Assembly (NCBI RefSeq): GCF_014203275.1
Contig: NZ_JACHIP010000005.1
Span: 310,001 to 374,000 of the forward strand
Direction: 5' to 3'
Length of the DNA: 64,000 bases
From: Granulicella aggregans
Lineage (GTDB): Bacteria; Acidobacteriota; Terriglobia; Terriglobales; Acidobacteriaceae
Every line of letters begins with the position of its first letter. Position 1 is the stretch's first letter. Below the pieces are notes generated by a model. The model had not been told where the DNA came from and ran no database searches. It saw nothing but the letters and a program-made list of their open reading frames with translations. Of the stretch, positions 9,667 to 19,035 are shown piece after piece. A program made the translations under genes and the position numbers.

Positions 9667-10825
9667 AGCCCTGACAGGAGTTTCCTTGACCGCCACTAAT
9701 CAGGTATCCCACGGTAGCCAACGCCTCCTCTCAATTGACGTGCTTCGCGGCGTCACCGTGGCATTCATGATCCTGGTGAATAATAACGGGCGCGATGACC
9801 TCGCCTATCGCGCGCTCAACCATTCGCCATGGAACGGCTTCACGCCGACGGACCTCGTCTTTCCTACGTTCCTCTTCATCATGGGCATCTCGCTGGTGCT
9901 CTCGCTCTCCGGCAAGCTTGACCGCGGTGCCACAAGAGCGTCGATCTTCCTTCATGCCCTCAGACGATTCGCACTGTTGATCTTCTGGGGTCTCGTCGTC
10001 AACGGCTTCCCATACTTCCATCTTTCAACGCTGCGGATCTATGGCGTTCTTCAACGCTTCGCGGTCTGCTACATTCTGGGCGTGCTGCTGCTCTCTGTAA
10101 CTCGCAAGGTTTCAGTGATGGCAGGGCTGACAATTGCGATCCTAATCGGCTACTGGGTTCTACTGCGCTGGGTTCCAGTTCCAGGCCACGGCCTGCCCGT
10201 GCGAGATTTCCCGCTGCTCGACCATGACATCAACCTGACGGCTTGGATCGATCGGCAGGTATTCCCGGGCCGCCTGTTCGAAGGAACACGAGACCCGGAA
10301 GGTCTACTCAGCGATCTGCCATCGTTCGCGTCGGTGGTCCTGGGCATGATCGCCGCGTTCTGGCTGCGCTCCATCCGCTCGCCTCAAGCGAAGGTCCTCG
10401 GCTTTCTGTTCGCCGCAATTGTGCTTCTCGCCGGTGGTTTGATCTGGGATGTCAGCTTCCCCATCAACAAGAGGCTCTGGACAAGCTCCTATGTTTTATT
10501 CGCCGGAGGCTGGAGTTTGCTCGGCCTGGGAGCCAGTTATTATCTCTTCGATATCCGTAAAGTCTCTGCTCGTTGGATAACTCCGGCCCTTGTCCTCGGC
10601 ATGAATGCTATTTCGGCCTATGTGCTCTCCGAACTGCTCTCTTCCGGCATAGCAGCTATCCGTATATCCCCGGTCGACTCTCTGCAGCAGCGGATTTACT
10701 TCACCCTGTTCCATCCGGTCGTCAATCCAGCATTCGGCTCCTTGATTTACTCGATCTGTTTCGTCTTCGTGTGCTGGATACCAATGTATGTCCTTTATCG
10801 GAAGAAGGTATTCCTCAAGCTCTAA
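9659..10825 (+). CDS. HGSNAT-like transmembrane N-acetyltransferase (DUF5009 / heparan-alpha-glucosaminide acetyltransferase family)
   Basis: 388 residues with about 10-11 hydrophobic helices. The N-terminal signature LSIDVLRGVTVAFMILVNN and NHSPWNGFTPTDLVFPTFL matches the family of lysosomal heparan-alpha-glucosaminide N-acetyltransferase; H55 in NHSPWNG corresponds to the conserved His proposed to carry the acetyl group. In the animal enzyme acetyl groups cross the membrane from acetyl-CoA to terminal glucosamine, making the substrate for NAGLU. Here it overlaps the GH89 gene by 8 bp (start ATG at 9659), indicating translational coupling and fitting the same two-step logic in the periplasm. 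Activity and acceptor are inferred; other members of this broad family acylate other sugars. Confidence 0.85.
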   Translation: MVKALTGVSLTATNQVSHGSQRLLSIDVLRGVTVAFMILVNNNGRDDLAYRALNHSPWNGFTPTDLVFPTFLFIMGISLVLSLSGKLDRGATRASIFLHALRRFALLIFWGLVVNGFPYFHLSTLRIYGVLQRFAVCYILGVLLLSVTRKVSVMAGLTIAILIGYWVLLRWVPVPGHGLPVRDFPLLDHDINLTAWIDRQVFPGRLFEGTRDPEGLLSDLPSFASVVLGMIAAFWLRSIRSPQAKVLGFLFAAIVLLAGGLIWDVSFPINKRLWTSSYVLFAGGWSLLGLGASYYLFDIRKVSARWITPALVLGMNAISAYVLSELLSSGIAAIRISPVDSLQQRIYFTLFHPVVNPAFGSLIYSICFVFVCWIPMYVLYRKKVFLKL

Positions 10826-10846
10826 TCCGTAAGAAAGTAGAAAGCC

Positions 10847-13174
10847 ATGCACCGTAGAAACTTTCTGAAGAGTAGCGTCGCCTGCGCAACGGCAGCCAGC
10901 GCGGTGCGCTATGCTCCCGCATTTGCCGCCTCGAACCAGCAGATCGCTGGCAGGCAGGTGATACCGTTCGACCATAACTGGCTTTGGTCACGGACTCTAG
11001 ATGAGGGCGCTACCGAGCGCGAGTTCAACGAGGAAAGCTTTACCGCGGTCACGCTCCCCCATAGCAACGTCTTCGTGCCGTGGCACAACATCGACCAACG
11101 AAGCTACCAGTTTGCTTCGATTTATCGCAAATACTTTTCCTTACCTCCCGAGCTTCGACATCAGCGCATCTTCATTGACTTCGAAGGAGTGATGACGTCC
11201 ACCAAGCTATGGCTCAATGGCGCGCTCATCGGGGAATACGCAGGCGGCTTTACTCCTTTCAGCTTCGAACTGACCGAGTCGCTGGACTTCGACAGACCAA
11301 ATATCCTTGCAGTGGAAGTCAATTCGCGAGAACAGAAAGAGATTCCTCCATTCGGCTATGAACTCGATTATCTGACCTATGGCGGCATCTATCGCCAGGT
11401 CTCGCTGCGAGCTGTTCCAAGGTTCCATATCAGTGAAGTGTTCGCGTATGCGGAAGATGTAATGACTTCGAGCCCCGGGCTCTCCGCGACCATCCACTTG
11501 AGTGATGCCTCTGATCGAGTCGCGAGGCCTGACACAGTCGAGCTTTCCTTGCTCGACAAAAACCATCAACTTGCTACCACCTCACAGCCCTTGAAAGCAA
11601 TTGATCTTCAGTCGGCAAAGGTCAGCCTCTCGCTGACTTCTTTGAAAGATATCAAGCGATGGGAGCTTGATGCGCCTCATCTGTATCAGGTTCGCGTCCG
11701 TCTCCTTCGCAAAGGCGCCGTCGTCGATGAACAGATATGCGTCATCGGCTTCCGGGAGGCCGTCTTCACTCCGGAAGGCTTTCGTCTCAACGGGCGCATC
11801 CTGAAGCTGCGTGGCCTTAATCGGCATCAATCATTCCCCTTCGCTGGTCCCGCGATGGCTGCTCGTGTGCAGCACCGCGACGCGTACATCCTCAAGCATG
11901 AACTCAAGTGCAATGTGGTGCGATGCTCACACTACCCGCAATCCCGCCACTTTCTCGACGCCTGCGATCGCCTTGGCCTGCTGGTCATCGATGAAACTCC
12001 TGGATGGCAGCACGTTGGAGACAGCACACTATGGAGAGAGCGTTACCTCGATAACACGCGCCGCATGGTTGAACGTGATCGCCATCATCCTTCGGTGATA
12101 CTTTGGAGCGTTCGCATCAACGAGTCGCGAGACTTCCACGAACTCTACAAGAAGGTGAATGATCTAGCCCACTCTCTGGACACGACGCGCCAGACTACAG
12201 GTGTCCGCTATTTCCAGGAGTCGGAGCTTCTTGAGGACGTCTTCTCGATGAACGACTTCACGTTTCCACTCAAGACTCCAAACCATCCGCTCTACCTGAA
12301 TACAGAGTTTGTCGGAGCAGAGTTTCCTGTTCGTCCAGGAGATGATAACTCCCGTCATCGGGAGCAAATCCTTCGCTACGCGGAGATCTACAACCAGATC
12401 GCTGGGGATAAATCATTTTCGGGCGGTCTAGGTTGGTGCGCCTTCGACTACCAGACACACGAAGACTTCGGCGCCGGCGATCACATCTGCTATCACGGTG
12501 TCATGGACACTTTCCGTCAGCCAAAGCCCGCAGCGGGATTCTTCCGCTCGCAATGCGCGCCCAGCGAAGAGCCGGTGCTTGAACCAGGCTTTCACTTCGC
12601 ACAAAACGATCAACCCGGCGGCCTGGAGCATGCCGTGATCTGTTCCAACTGCGAGGCGATTCGCTGCTCGATCAAGAAGGGAGAGACGTGGCACCACGTC
12701 ATCGACCTTTCACCCGATCGAACTCGCTATTCCCACCTCGCTTATCCACCATTTTTTCTCACTTTGCCTGACGGAAACGATGATTGGGGCGACTTGAAGC
12801 TGGAAGGGATCATCCGGGGCACCGTCGCAATCACGCGGATGCTGTCGTCGAAAGGCATCGATCAGCAATTCATTCTGACGGCCGATGATACAGCCCTGAT
12901 CGCCGACGGAATGGACGCTACACGCGTGGCGATGACGATCACAGACGAATACGGTGCGAGACGACCATTGAGCAATGACCCAATCGAAGTAACTCTCGAA
13001 GGGCCAGCCATATTGCTTGGAACACCCACGCTCGCGCTTGTTGCGGGTACCGCAGCAGTTTGGATTCGGACGACGGATCAGCCTGGAACCATCCGCGTCT
13101 CCGCGAAGCACCCGGTCTTTGGCATCAAATCACTTACCTTGAACAGCAACGCCTCGGATATACGAGGCCTATAA
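10847..13174 (+). CDS. Glycoside hydrolase family 2 enzyme (beta-galactosidase/beta-glucuronidase-like), Tat-exported
   Basis: 775 residues. It opens with a clear twin-arginine signal (HRRNFLKSS plus a hydrophobic stretch to about residue 28). Then come a jelly-roll sugar-binding domain (about 40-195, with YRKYFSLP and LWLNGALIGEYAGGF), an Ig-like domain (about 195-305) and the TIM barrel with NVVRCSHYPQS. The likely acid/base is E426 in RINES and the likely nucleophile E487 in NTEFVG. An extra beta-rich C-terminal region (from about 640) follows. It lies 21 bp after the acetyltransferase and 4 bp before GH76, so all four genes are probably one operon. The sugar released cannot be assigned; beta-galactoside, beta-glucuronide and beta-mannoside are all possible for GH2. 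Confidence 0.88.
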   Translation: MHRRNFLKSSVACATAASAVRYAPAFAASNQQIAGRQVIPFDHNWLWSRTLDEGATEREFNEESFTAVTLPHSNVFVPWHNIDQRSYQFASIYRKYFSLPPELRHQRIFIDFEGVMTSTKLWLNGALIGEYAGGFTPFSFELTESLDFDRPNILAVEVNSREQKEIPPFGYELDYLTYGGIYRQVSLRAVPRFHISEVFAYAEDVMTSSPGLSATIHLSDASDRVARPDTVELSLLDKNHQLATTSQPLKAIDLQSAKVSLSLTSLKDIKRWELDAPHLYQVRVRLLRKGAVVDEQICVIGFREAVFTPEGFRLNGRILKLRGLNRHQSFPFAGPAMAARVQHRDAYILKHELKCNVVRCSHYPQSRHFLDACDRLGLLVIDETPGWQHVGDSTLWRERYLDNTRRMVERDRHHPSVILWSVRINESRDFHELYKKVNDLAHSLDTTRQTTGVRYFQESELLEDVFSMNDFTFPLKTPNHPLYLNTEFVGAEFPVRPGDDNSRHREQILRYAEIYNQIAGDKSFSGGLGWCAFDYQTHEDFGAGDHICYHGVMDTFRQPKPAAGFFRSQCAPSEEPVLEPGFHFAQNDQPGGLEHAVICSNCEAIRCSIKKGETWHHVIDLSPDRTRYSHLAYPPFFLTLPDGNDDWGDLKLEGIIRGTVAITRMLSSKGIDQQFILTADDTALIADGMDATRVAMTITDEYGARRPLSNDPIEVTLEGPAILLGTPTLALVAGTAAVWIRTTDQPGTIRVSAKHPVFGIKSLTLNSNASDIRGL

Positions 13175-13178
13175 CGCC

Positions 13179-14297
13179 ATGAAAAGCTCCCGAACCTACC
13201 TCCAATCTGCGATTCGCGTTCTACGAATTCTGGTGATCACCAATGTCTTGATACAGGCTGCATCCGGCCAGTCGGTGCAAAAACGTGCCCCCGTCGTATC
13301 ATCCAAGGCAAACCGTGCTGAGTATCTTGATCGCGCACAGAAATCGATCGAAACCCTCGATAAGATGTGGCTGTCACGTACTGCTACCTCCTCGACATGG
13401 ACTGGGATCAATGCCTGGCAAAGATTCCCGATCGCCGACTCTTTGATGGAATACATAAAAATCAGTGGTGATAAGACGCTCTTGCCCGTGGTCGAACTCG
13501 CAGTCGCAAATAAAGACGGTCTGGATGGCAATGACGATGACCTATGGGCTGTTATCTCTTCATTGAAACTTTACGACCTCAACAAATCCCCGAGCTTACT
13601 GCAATTTGCCCAGACTCAATACAAGCACCTCACGGATGCCTACTGGGACGACACCTGCGGCGGAGGCATGTGGTGGGACCACGAGCGCACCTACAAGAAC
13701 GCCATCACAAATGAACTTCTCCTCTATGCGGCGACGCTGCTCTATCAGGCAACTGGAGATCGCCTCTACTACACGTGGTCCTTTAAAGAGTGGGAATGGT
13801 TTCATCGCTCCGGCTTAATCAATGATCGAAATCTAGTCAATGACGGTCTTGATAAGCATTGTTCCAACAATGGGCAGAAGACGTACACCTACAACCAGGG
13901 AGTTATCCTCGGCGGCCTCATAAATCTCTATCTTATGGATAAAGACTCAGGCCACATTGCAACAGCTACAACAATTGCCAAAGCTGCCATCTCAGACCTA
14001 TCGAACTCCGCCGGAGTTCTGGTCGAACCGGCCGAGGATCTTGCCGTGGACGGGCAAATCTTCAAAGGCATCTTCGTCTATCACCTCGGACACTTATTTC
14101 CGCATATTGGCAATGCCGCAGACCGAAGAATTATCTCGGCCTTCATAGGACACAATGCGCATAGTGCATGGAACCTCCCAAAGAGTTCCGGGAACCAGAT
14201 CAACGCGTATTGGGACAACTTGCATTCACTGTACGGCGCAGCATCTCAAGCCGCCGGCATCGATCTTTTCAATGCTGCGGTGGTCACAGTGAGATGA
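13179..14297 (+). CDS. Glycoside hydrolase family 76 protein (alpha-1,6-mannanase-like)
   Basis: 372 residues with an N-terminal signal segment (hydrophobic about 12-30, cleavage near ASGQS). The (alpha/alpha)6-type fold is suggested by repeated Trp/Tyr-rich helices. GNDDDLWAVI near residues 117-126 supplies the consecutive aspartates of the GH76 active site; GGGMWWDHERTYKNAITNELL and YTYNQGVILGGLI are further family signatures. Known members cut alpha-1,6-mannan backbones, for example in fungal cell walls. It is the last gene of the operon, starting 4 bp after the GH2 stop. Together with GH89 and GH2 this points to breakdown of a mixed, perhaps fungal or glycoprotein, glycan. That substrate is inference. 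Confidence 0.87.
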   Translation: MKSSRTYLQSAIRVLRILVITNVLIQAASGQSVQKRAPVVSSKANRAEYLDRAQKSIETLDKMWLSRTATSSTWTGINAWQRFPIADSLMEYIKISGDKTLLPVVELAVANKDGLDGNDDDLWAVISSLKLYDLNKSPSLLQFAQTQYKHLTDAYWDDTCGGGMWWDHERTYKNAITNELLLYAATLLYQATGDRLYYTWSFKEWEWFHRSGLINDRNLVNDGLDKHCSNNGQKTYTYNQGVILGGLINLYLMDKDSGHIATATTIAKAAISDLSNSAGVLVEPAEDLAVDGQIFKGIFVYHLGHLFPHIGNAADRRIISAFIGHNAHSAWNLPKSSGNQINAYWDNLHSLYGAASQAAGIDLFNAAVVTVR

Positions 14298-14540
14298 CCT
14301 GTTTACTGCTTTTGGCTCAATCGAATGGTACAAGAAGTCGTAAGGGAACCTCTGTTCGCAGTCTTTACTGTAGTCAGTCAGGCGTGGAAGAGGATGGGCA
14401 CAGTTTCCCAACCGCATCGCTTCTCAACGAGTGCAAAATCGCTAACGCACGTTTCGAGTCTGTTAGGTGTGGATCCTTAGAGCGCATTGAGTTTTGGGCA
14501 TGTTTGCGACAGAGGAGGCCGCACACATGCATACCCAGAA

Positions 14541-14612
14541 AGATTGAGAAGCCTGTTCCACGAAAGGTCGTCCTCCGCCTGCCGGATCTCGATTATGCGA
14601 TCGCATCTTGGA
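14541..14612 (+). pseudogene. Tyrosine recombinase, N-terminal fragment
   Basis: The plus strand reads PVPRKVVLRLPDLDYAIASW, which I recognise as the start of an integrase type common in Terriglobia (PRKTVLRLPDLDYAKSAV-like). Similarity stops after about 24 residues and no core-binding or catalytic domain follows. It is probably the front end of the same integrase type whose last 45 residues survive at 1853-1999. The match rests on memory of the family, so confidence is moderate. Confidence 0.5.
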
Positions 14613-14869
14613 GAGCTGCTATTGCTGACCCGCCAGTCCTATATCTTGCCTACTCGCGTTCACGGTTGACGTAACGCGAGCCGTATACACGTTGGAACAA
14701 TGACGAGAACGAATCCTCTGAAATGACGGAAACAAAATGGGCTGTCCCCCACGGTCAGCCCCATGCCCACTGGTCAAAAAGTTGATGCCAAACACGGCCC
14801 AGAATGCCGGTTTTCGTCGACTCAACCGGCTGGTAACCCCTTTAGAATGTCTAGCCAGCCTCCTTCAAC

Positions 14870-14919
14870 GCACCTTCACACGGTGGAAGTCTTAGGTTCG
14901 AATCCTGCTGTGCCCACCA
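14870..14919 (+). repeat. Relic of a tRNA-Val(CAC) 3' half (att-like repeat, copy 1)
   Basis: The segment can be read as anticodon arm (CACC / loop TTCACAC / GGTG, anticodon CAC), a 5-nt variable loop, a T arm with loop TTCGAAT, the acceptor strand TGTGCCC and ACCA. No matching 5' half (GGGCAC...) lies upstream, so it is not a functional tRNA. Tyrosine recombinases often integrate at such 3' ends and duplicate them. A diverged copy lies at 19499-19548 in the same orientation (40 of 50 positions identical by my count). Confidence 0.65.
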
Positions 14920-15145
14920 TCAAAAATATATATATCAACGAGTTAGAGTCTCAGGAACTTGACTCCAACGTAAAAATGGCTGGCGAAGGTTTGGGCCGTA
15001 GAAGAGCCGGGGCTCACCCGCAAGCGTAGCCAACGGCTGGCATGATGGTCACGTTTGAGCTACGAAGGCATTCGCTTGAGGGCCAAGATACTTGTGGTCG
15101 ATAAAGAGGACTAGCTATCGCGCTTCAGATGCGATCCCGTTTTGC

Positions 15146-15391
15146 TCAGAAGGAAAGCTTGAGGAAGCTGTCATGCTGCACTTTATTCGCGTGCCGCAAC
15201 CCTTTCACCGAGTGAGCAGGGTTCGGTGAAAGGACCTGTCCGGTGACCGACCAGTCGAAGAGCATCCTAAGACAGGCCGGCCACTGTTTGACGGTCGGAG
15301 CTGGGCGCTCCTTCCGGACGTGCCGGATGAGTGCGTTAAGACCCAAATAATTAGCTAAGCAACATTTGGGTGAGTGTCTACAAGAGGGCAC
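15146..15391 (-). pseudogene. Tyrosine recombinase, core-binding (SAM-like) domain fragment
   Basis: The minus strand encodes about 81 residues containing RPAPTVKQWPACLRMLFDW and SVTGQVLSPNPAHSVKGLRH. This matches the end of the N-terminal core-binding domain of XerC/D-type integrases (APTVKQHLAAIRMLFDWLV...NPA..V.G). It diverges right after that domain and reaches a stop, so the catalytic domain is missing. It lies just beyond the 3' end of the TonB receptor gene and inside the pair of tRNA relics, as expected for a decayed element that used a tRNA site. Confidence 0.65.
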
Positions 15392-15396
15392 GTCGT

Positions 15397-18300
15397 CTAG
15401 AAAGTAAGACGTCCAGCAACTTGAATGACGCGGGCATTGGGTAGAAGTCCGCTGAATCTCGTTGACGTAATCTGACCAGCGTTTCCTCCCGTAATTCCAT
15501 TGTTTGGATCAGCGAATGATGGAGTGTTCATGACGTTGATACCGTCTGCACGCAACTCGAATGCAGCTTCGTGGAAGGGGATCTTGAAGCTCTTGAAGAG
15601 CGACATGTCAAGCCGGTTGAATCCGGGTCCAGTCACTGTCAGTCTGCCCCGCTGTCCATAAGGCAACGTTCCTGCTTGGCTCAGAAGAACCGCATTACCG
15701 CCCGCAGCGACAGCAGCGTCGTATTGCGCCTGCGTCGCGTAAGCCGTAGGAGCCTGGGCGAAGGCGCACGGGTTGAACCAGTGTGCGATCGTCTTTGTGT
15801 CCGCGGCGCAGGTCTGGTTCGGCTGCGTAACAGGATTTGCCGTGCCGCCCTTGGCAAAAGGATCACCCACGCGGAACAGTTGCGGCAGAGCGATAGGCGT
15901 TCCAGTCTGTACCTGGAAGATAGCCGTCGCCCTCCAGCCACCGATCACTTGGTCCACAATGCCACCGTGATTCAGGAAGGCCTTCCCTTTACCGAATGGC
16001 AGCTCATACTGGGGCGAGAAGGTAAACCGGTTACGAACATCCGTTGCACTGGCACCGTACTGGAACTTCAAGCCGAGAAACGCCGGATTACCGGCCTCTC
16101 CACCATCGGTACCTTGGATCGGCTGAACGGCATCATCAAGGCTGTGCGACCAGGCATATCCAGCCAGGAACGACACACCATGTGAGAACCGCTTCTCGAG
16201 CTTCGCCTGCAGCGAGCTGTAGTTCGCGTCGCCCTCATTGATGACTTCGACAATGTTGCCAAAGTCAAAGAACGGCTGATACGTCTGGCTGTCAGCTCCA
16301 TTCGGGGTGATCCCCGGATACTGGTTCGCGCCATAGCTTACCCGCAGATGACGAGTTACGTTGCCCTGATACCCAAGCGTAAACGAAAGTGTTGGCGTGA
16401 AACTTTGCTGGACGCTCGCGTTGTATGACTCCGTATAAGTGCTCTTCGCGTTCCGGTCCTGCCCGAAGAGAGAAGGAAGCTGCGCGTTCGCCTGCAGTGC
16501 GGTGTTGGACGTCGCCGCCGCACCAAAGCCAGTCTCTAGTGTCTGACCATTTGTTGGGCAAACGATACCCGTGTCGACCGTGTTGTAGCACTGGTTCGGA
16601 GTCGGCTGGTAGTAGCTGGTCAGGAAGAATGGCGGGTTGTTGTAGAGGTTAAGACCCAGTCCAATGTTCTCCTGCCCGCCGTAGAAGAAACCGAAGCCAC
16701 CACGAATCACCATGTCCGGCCTCGGCTGGAAGGCAAAACCCAGACGCGGCGCGAACTCGTGATAATCCGGATTCACGAGCGAGCGATTCGACGTGTACTG
16801 GATCGCGATGTTGTCCTTGGCGAAGTCATCAGCAAGGAAGGCAGGAATAGGATAGTTCCTCTGCGATTCGGGCAGGTAGAACGTGCCGCTTCCCTGGTTC
16901 ATCCCGGCGAAGTTACCAGAGAAGTTCGCCTGGAAGTCATGCAGTTCGACGAACGGCTGGGTGTACTCCCAGCGAATACCTAGATTAAGGGTCAGGTTAG
17001 GCCGGATCTTCCAGTCATCCTGGACATACGCTGCGTTATACCAGCGGAGGTCCGTGACCGGAGTGGTGCTGTTCAGACCGGCATAGTTTTCCATGTCCAG
17101 TTCGAAGTCCGCGAGACCGGCGCCGGTGATCTTGCCGGATACGTCGCCGGGGTCACTAGTGTACGTTCCCTTGAAGCCCTGGTACCCGGTGGAGTTCGCT
17201 GACTGCAGACCATAAAAGCGAGTGTGCTGGATGTTTACACCAAACGTGAAGCTGTGCTTTCCCTTAACCCATGCGACGTTATCGATGAACTCAATCACGT
17301 TCTGTTTTTCAGCCGAAGGCTCGTACCCTGGAATTCCAATTCCGAAGTTCGAACCGCCGCCGTTGAAGTCTAGAACGGGAAAGCCGCCGAGGTTTGGGCC
17401 AAAGGGAATGCCGCCCAGACCATACTGTGCCGCAACGTTGGTCTGCGCACCCTGCGGCAGGTAGGAGGCCGAAAGGAAGTTGTAGCCCACGCGGAATTCG
17501 TTCGAAAGATTCGGAGAGAAGAAGTGCGTCTCGCTGAACAAGCCACTCTTCGCATAGTTCGTGTTGCGGCCGTCGGCACCGTATCCGCCGCCATCAAGAA
17601 CGCCCAACGGCGGAGTGTAGATGGACGGATTGTTGCTGTAGCTATACCGTCCGAACGCCTGGTCCTTCGAGCTGAGGTTATAGTCCAGCCGAACGTCGTA
17701 CTGCGTCGTATTGTTCTGCGATGCAGTGGCGGGAGCGGTATAGTTCTGCACGACCTGGCCGTCTACGCCCTGGTTCGGAAGTGGAAACAGGTCGAGGACA
17801 GTCTTCGCAACCGCGTTGACCGCTGCCGGGCAGATGACGTTTTGCCCTGGGATGGCAGTTTCGTAGACTGGAGTGCTTGTCGGGCAGGTCAGATAGCGGG
17901 TCGGATCCTTCGCAGTTTCGGAGCCGCCAACCGTCGGCGTTACATTGCCGCCAACCTTGTACAAGGTGATCGCGCCGTTGCCATTCGTCAACGCGGGATT
18001 CAGGTACTGCGAAAAGTCTCCCGTACGCACAGCGGCTGTCGGAACGGTCAAATTCGTCTGCTGCGGCTGGAAAATGTTTACCCGGGTGCCCTGCACGTCC
18101 GCAAAGATGAAGAGTTTGTCCTTGATGATCGGGCCACCAAGCGTAACTCCAAAGATGTTCTCGTGGTAGGAGGTCTTTGGCTCGACCGTCGGAGCGTTGA
18201 AGTTATAGTTCAATGCCGTGAGGCGGTCATTGCGAAGATACTCCCAGAGCGATCCATGGATGGTATTCGTTCCCGCTTTGATCGAAGCATTGACTGCGGC

Positions 18301-19035
18301 TCCGGTCGATCGGCCAAGTTCCGCGCTATAGTTGCTCGTCTGGACTTTGAACTCTGCCAACGCCTCCGGTGGAGGACGCACCGCGTAGGTCGCGCCGTTC
18401 AAAAAGTCCTGCATGTTGGAGTTGTTATCGACACCGTCAAGGATGAAGTCATTCTGCGAGACTCGGCTGCCATTCGACGAAAATGCACCCGACCCCGACG
18501 TTTGTGAATTGCCTTGATTCGGTGCGGCAACGCCCGTCGTCAGCTGTGCCAGGAACAGATAATTGCGATCCAGGATTGGGAGGTCCTCGAGTTGAGACGT
18601 GGTAAAGACCTGTCCTGTCGAGCCATCCTCTACCTGCAACTCTGGGGCGGAGGTCACCGTAACCGACTCCGTCGCACCTGCCTTGAGCGAAACATTCACG
18701 CCCACCACCTGGCTTACGTCAACCCGAATGTTCTCTCGCTTATACGCAGAAAAGTTCGGCGCCGAGACCGATAGCGTATACAGACCGATCTTGATTGGAG
18801 CAAATCTGTATGATCCGCTGCCATCGGAGGTCCTGCTAAACGAAAGATTTGTCTCCTGGCTAACCAGCGTGACGGAGGCCCCGCTAATAACACCAGCTGA
18901 GGCGTCCGTGATCGTCCCGGTGATGGCACCTTGATCGACCTGTGCGTCGGCCTGAAGACCAGTTAACAAGCAGAGAATTGCTCCAGCCAACACAAACATC
19001 CTGAGTTTGAAAGGTATATCGATTCCAATACGCAT
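15397..19035 (-). CDS. TonB-dependent receptor, Oar-like (second copy)
   Basis: About 1212 residues from the chosen start. The signal peptide begins MRIGIDIPFKLRMF and ends LQADAQ. It is followed by a carboxypeptidase-regulatory-like domain (GAITGTITDASAGVISGASV), a plug (LEDLPILDRNYLFLAQL, NDFILDGVDNNSNM) and a long barrel ending in AGRLTF. ATG 19035 is preferred over GTG 19080: it gives a normal signal peptide and has GAGG about 10 nt upstream. The gene stands alone between the two tRNA-Val relics, with a recombinase fragment at its 3' side, so it may have arrived by integration. Its ligand is unknown. It is clearly related in layout to the receptor at 2260 but not a recent duplicate. Confidence 0.87.
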   Translation of the reverse strand: MRIGIDIPFKLRMFVLAGAILCLLTGLQADAQVDQGAITGTITDASAGVISGASVTLVSQETNLSFSRTSDGSGSYRFAPIKIGLYTLSVSAPNFSAYKRENIRVDVSQVVGVNVSLKAGATESVTVTSAPELQVEDGSTGQVFTTSQLEDLPILDRNYLFLAQLTTGVAAPNQGNSQTSGSGAFSSNGSRVSQNDFILDGVDNNSNMQDFLNGATYAVRPPPEALAEFKVQTSNYSAELGRSTGAAVNASIKAGTNTIHGSLWEYLRNDRLTALNYNFNAPTVEPKTSYHENIFGVTLGGPIIKDKLFIFADVQGTRVNIFQPQQTNLTVPTAAVRTGDFSQYLNPALTNGNGAITLYKVGGNVTPTVGGSETAKDPTRYLTCPTSTPVYETAIPGQNVICPAAVNAVAKTVLDLFPLPNQGVDGQVVQNYTAPATASQNNTTQYDVRLDYNLSSKDQAFGRYSYSNNPSIYTPPLGVLDGGGYGADGRNTNYAKSGLFSETHFFSPNLSNEFRVGYNFLSASYLPQGAQTNVAAQYGLGGIPFGPNLGGFPVLDFNGGGSNFGIGIPGYEPSAEKQNVIEFIDNVAWVKGKHSFTFGVNIQHTRFYGLQSANSTGYQGFKGTYTSDPGDVSGKITGAGLADFELDMENYAGLNSTTPVTDLRWYNAAYVQDDWKIRPNLTLNLGIRWEYTQPFVELHDFQANFSGNFAGMNQGSGTFYLPESQRNYPIPAFLADDFAKDNIAIQYTSNRSLVNPDYHEFAPRLGFAFQPRPDMVIRGGFGFFYGGQENIGLGLNLYNNPPFFLTSYYQPTPNQCYNTVDTGIVCPTNGQTLETGFGAAATSNTALQANAQLPSLFGQDRNAKSTYTESYNASVQQSFTPTLSFTLGYQGNVTRHLRVSYGANQYPGITPNGADSQTYQPFFDFGNIVEVINEGDANYSSLQAKLEKRFSHGVSFLAGYAWSHSLDDAVQPIQGTDGGEAGNPAFLGLKFQYGASATDVRNRFTFSPQYELPFGKGKAFLNHGGIVDQVIGGWRATAIFQVQTGTPIALPQLFRVGDPFAKGGTANPVTQPNQTCAADTKTIAHWFNPCAFAQAPTAYATQAQYDAAVAAGGNAVLLSQAGTLPYGQRGRLTVTGPGFNRLDMSLFKSFKIPFHEAAFELRADGINVMNTPSFADPNNGITGGNAGQITSTRFSGLLPNARVIQVAGRLTF

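Larger units (their letters stand above)
14298..15145. other. Gene-free stretch with decayed mobile-element pieces
   Basis: No intact gene. It holds the recombinase N-terminal fragment (14541-14612) and a tRNA 3'-half relic (14870-14919), both listed separately. The remainder shows no coding or RNA signal I can support. Confidence 0.55.

Noticed and set aside
14870..14919. A functional tRNA-Val gene
   Set aside because: Only the 3' half is present; no D arm or matching 5' acceptor strand lies upstream.
14763..15029. Plus-strand frame of 88 codons over the tRNA relic
   Set aside because: Its central part is simply the translated tRNA 3' half; no protein family match.
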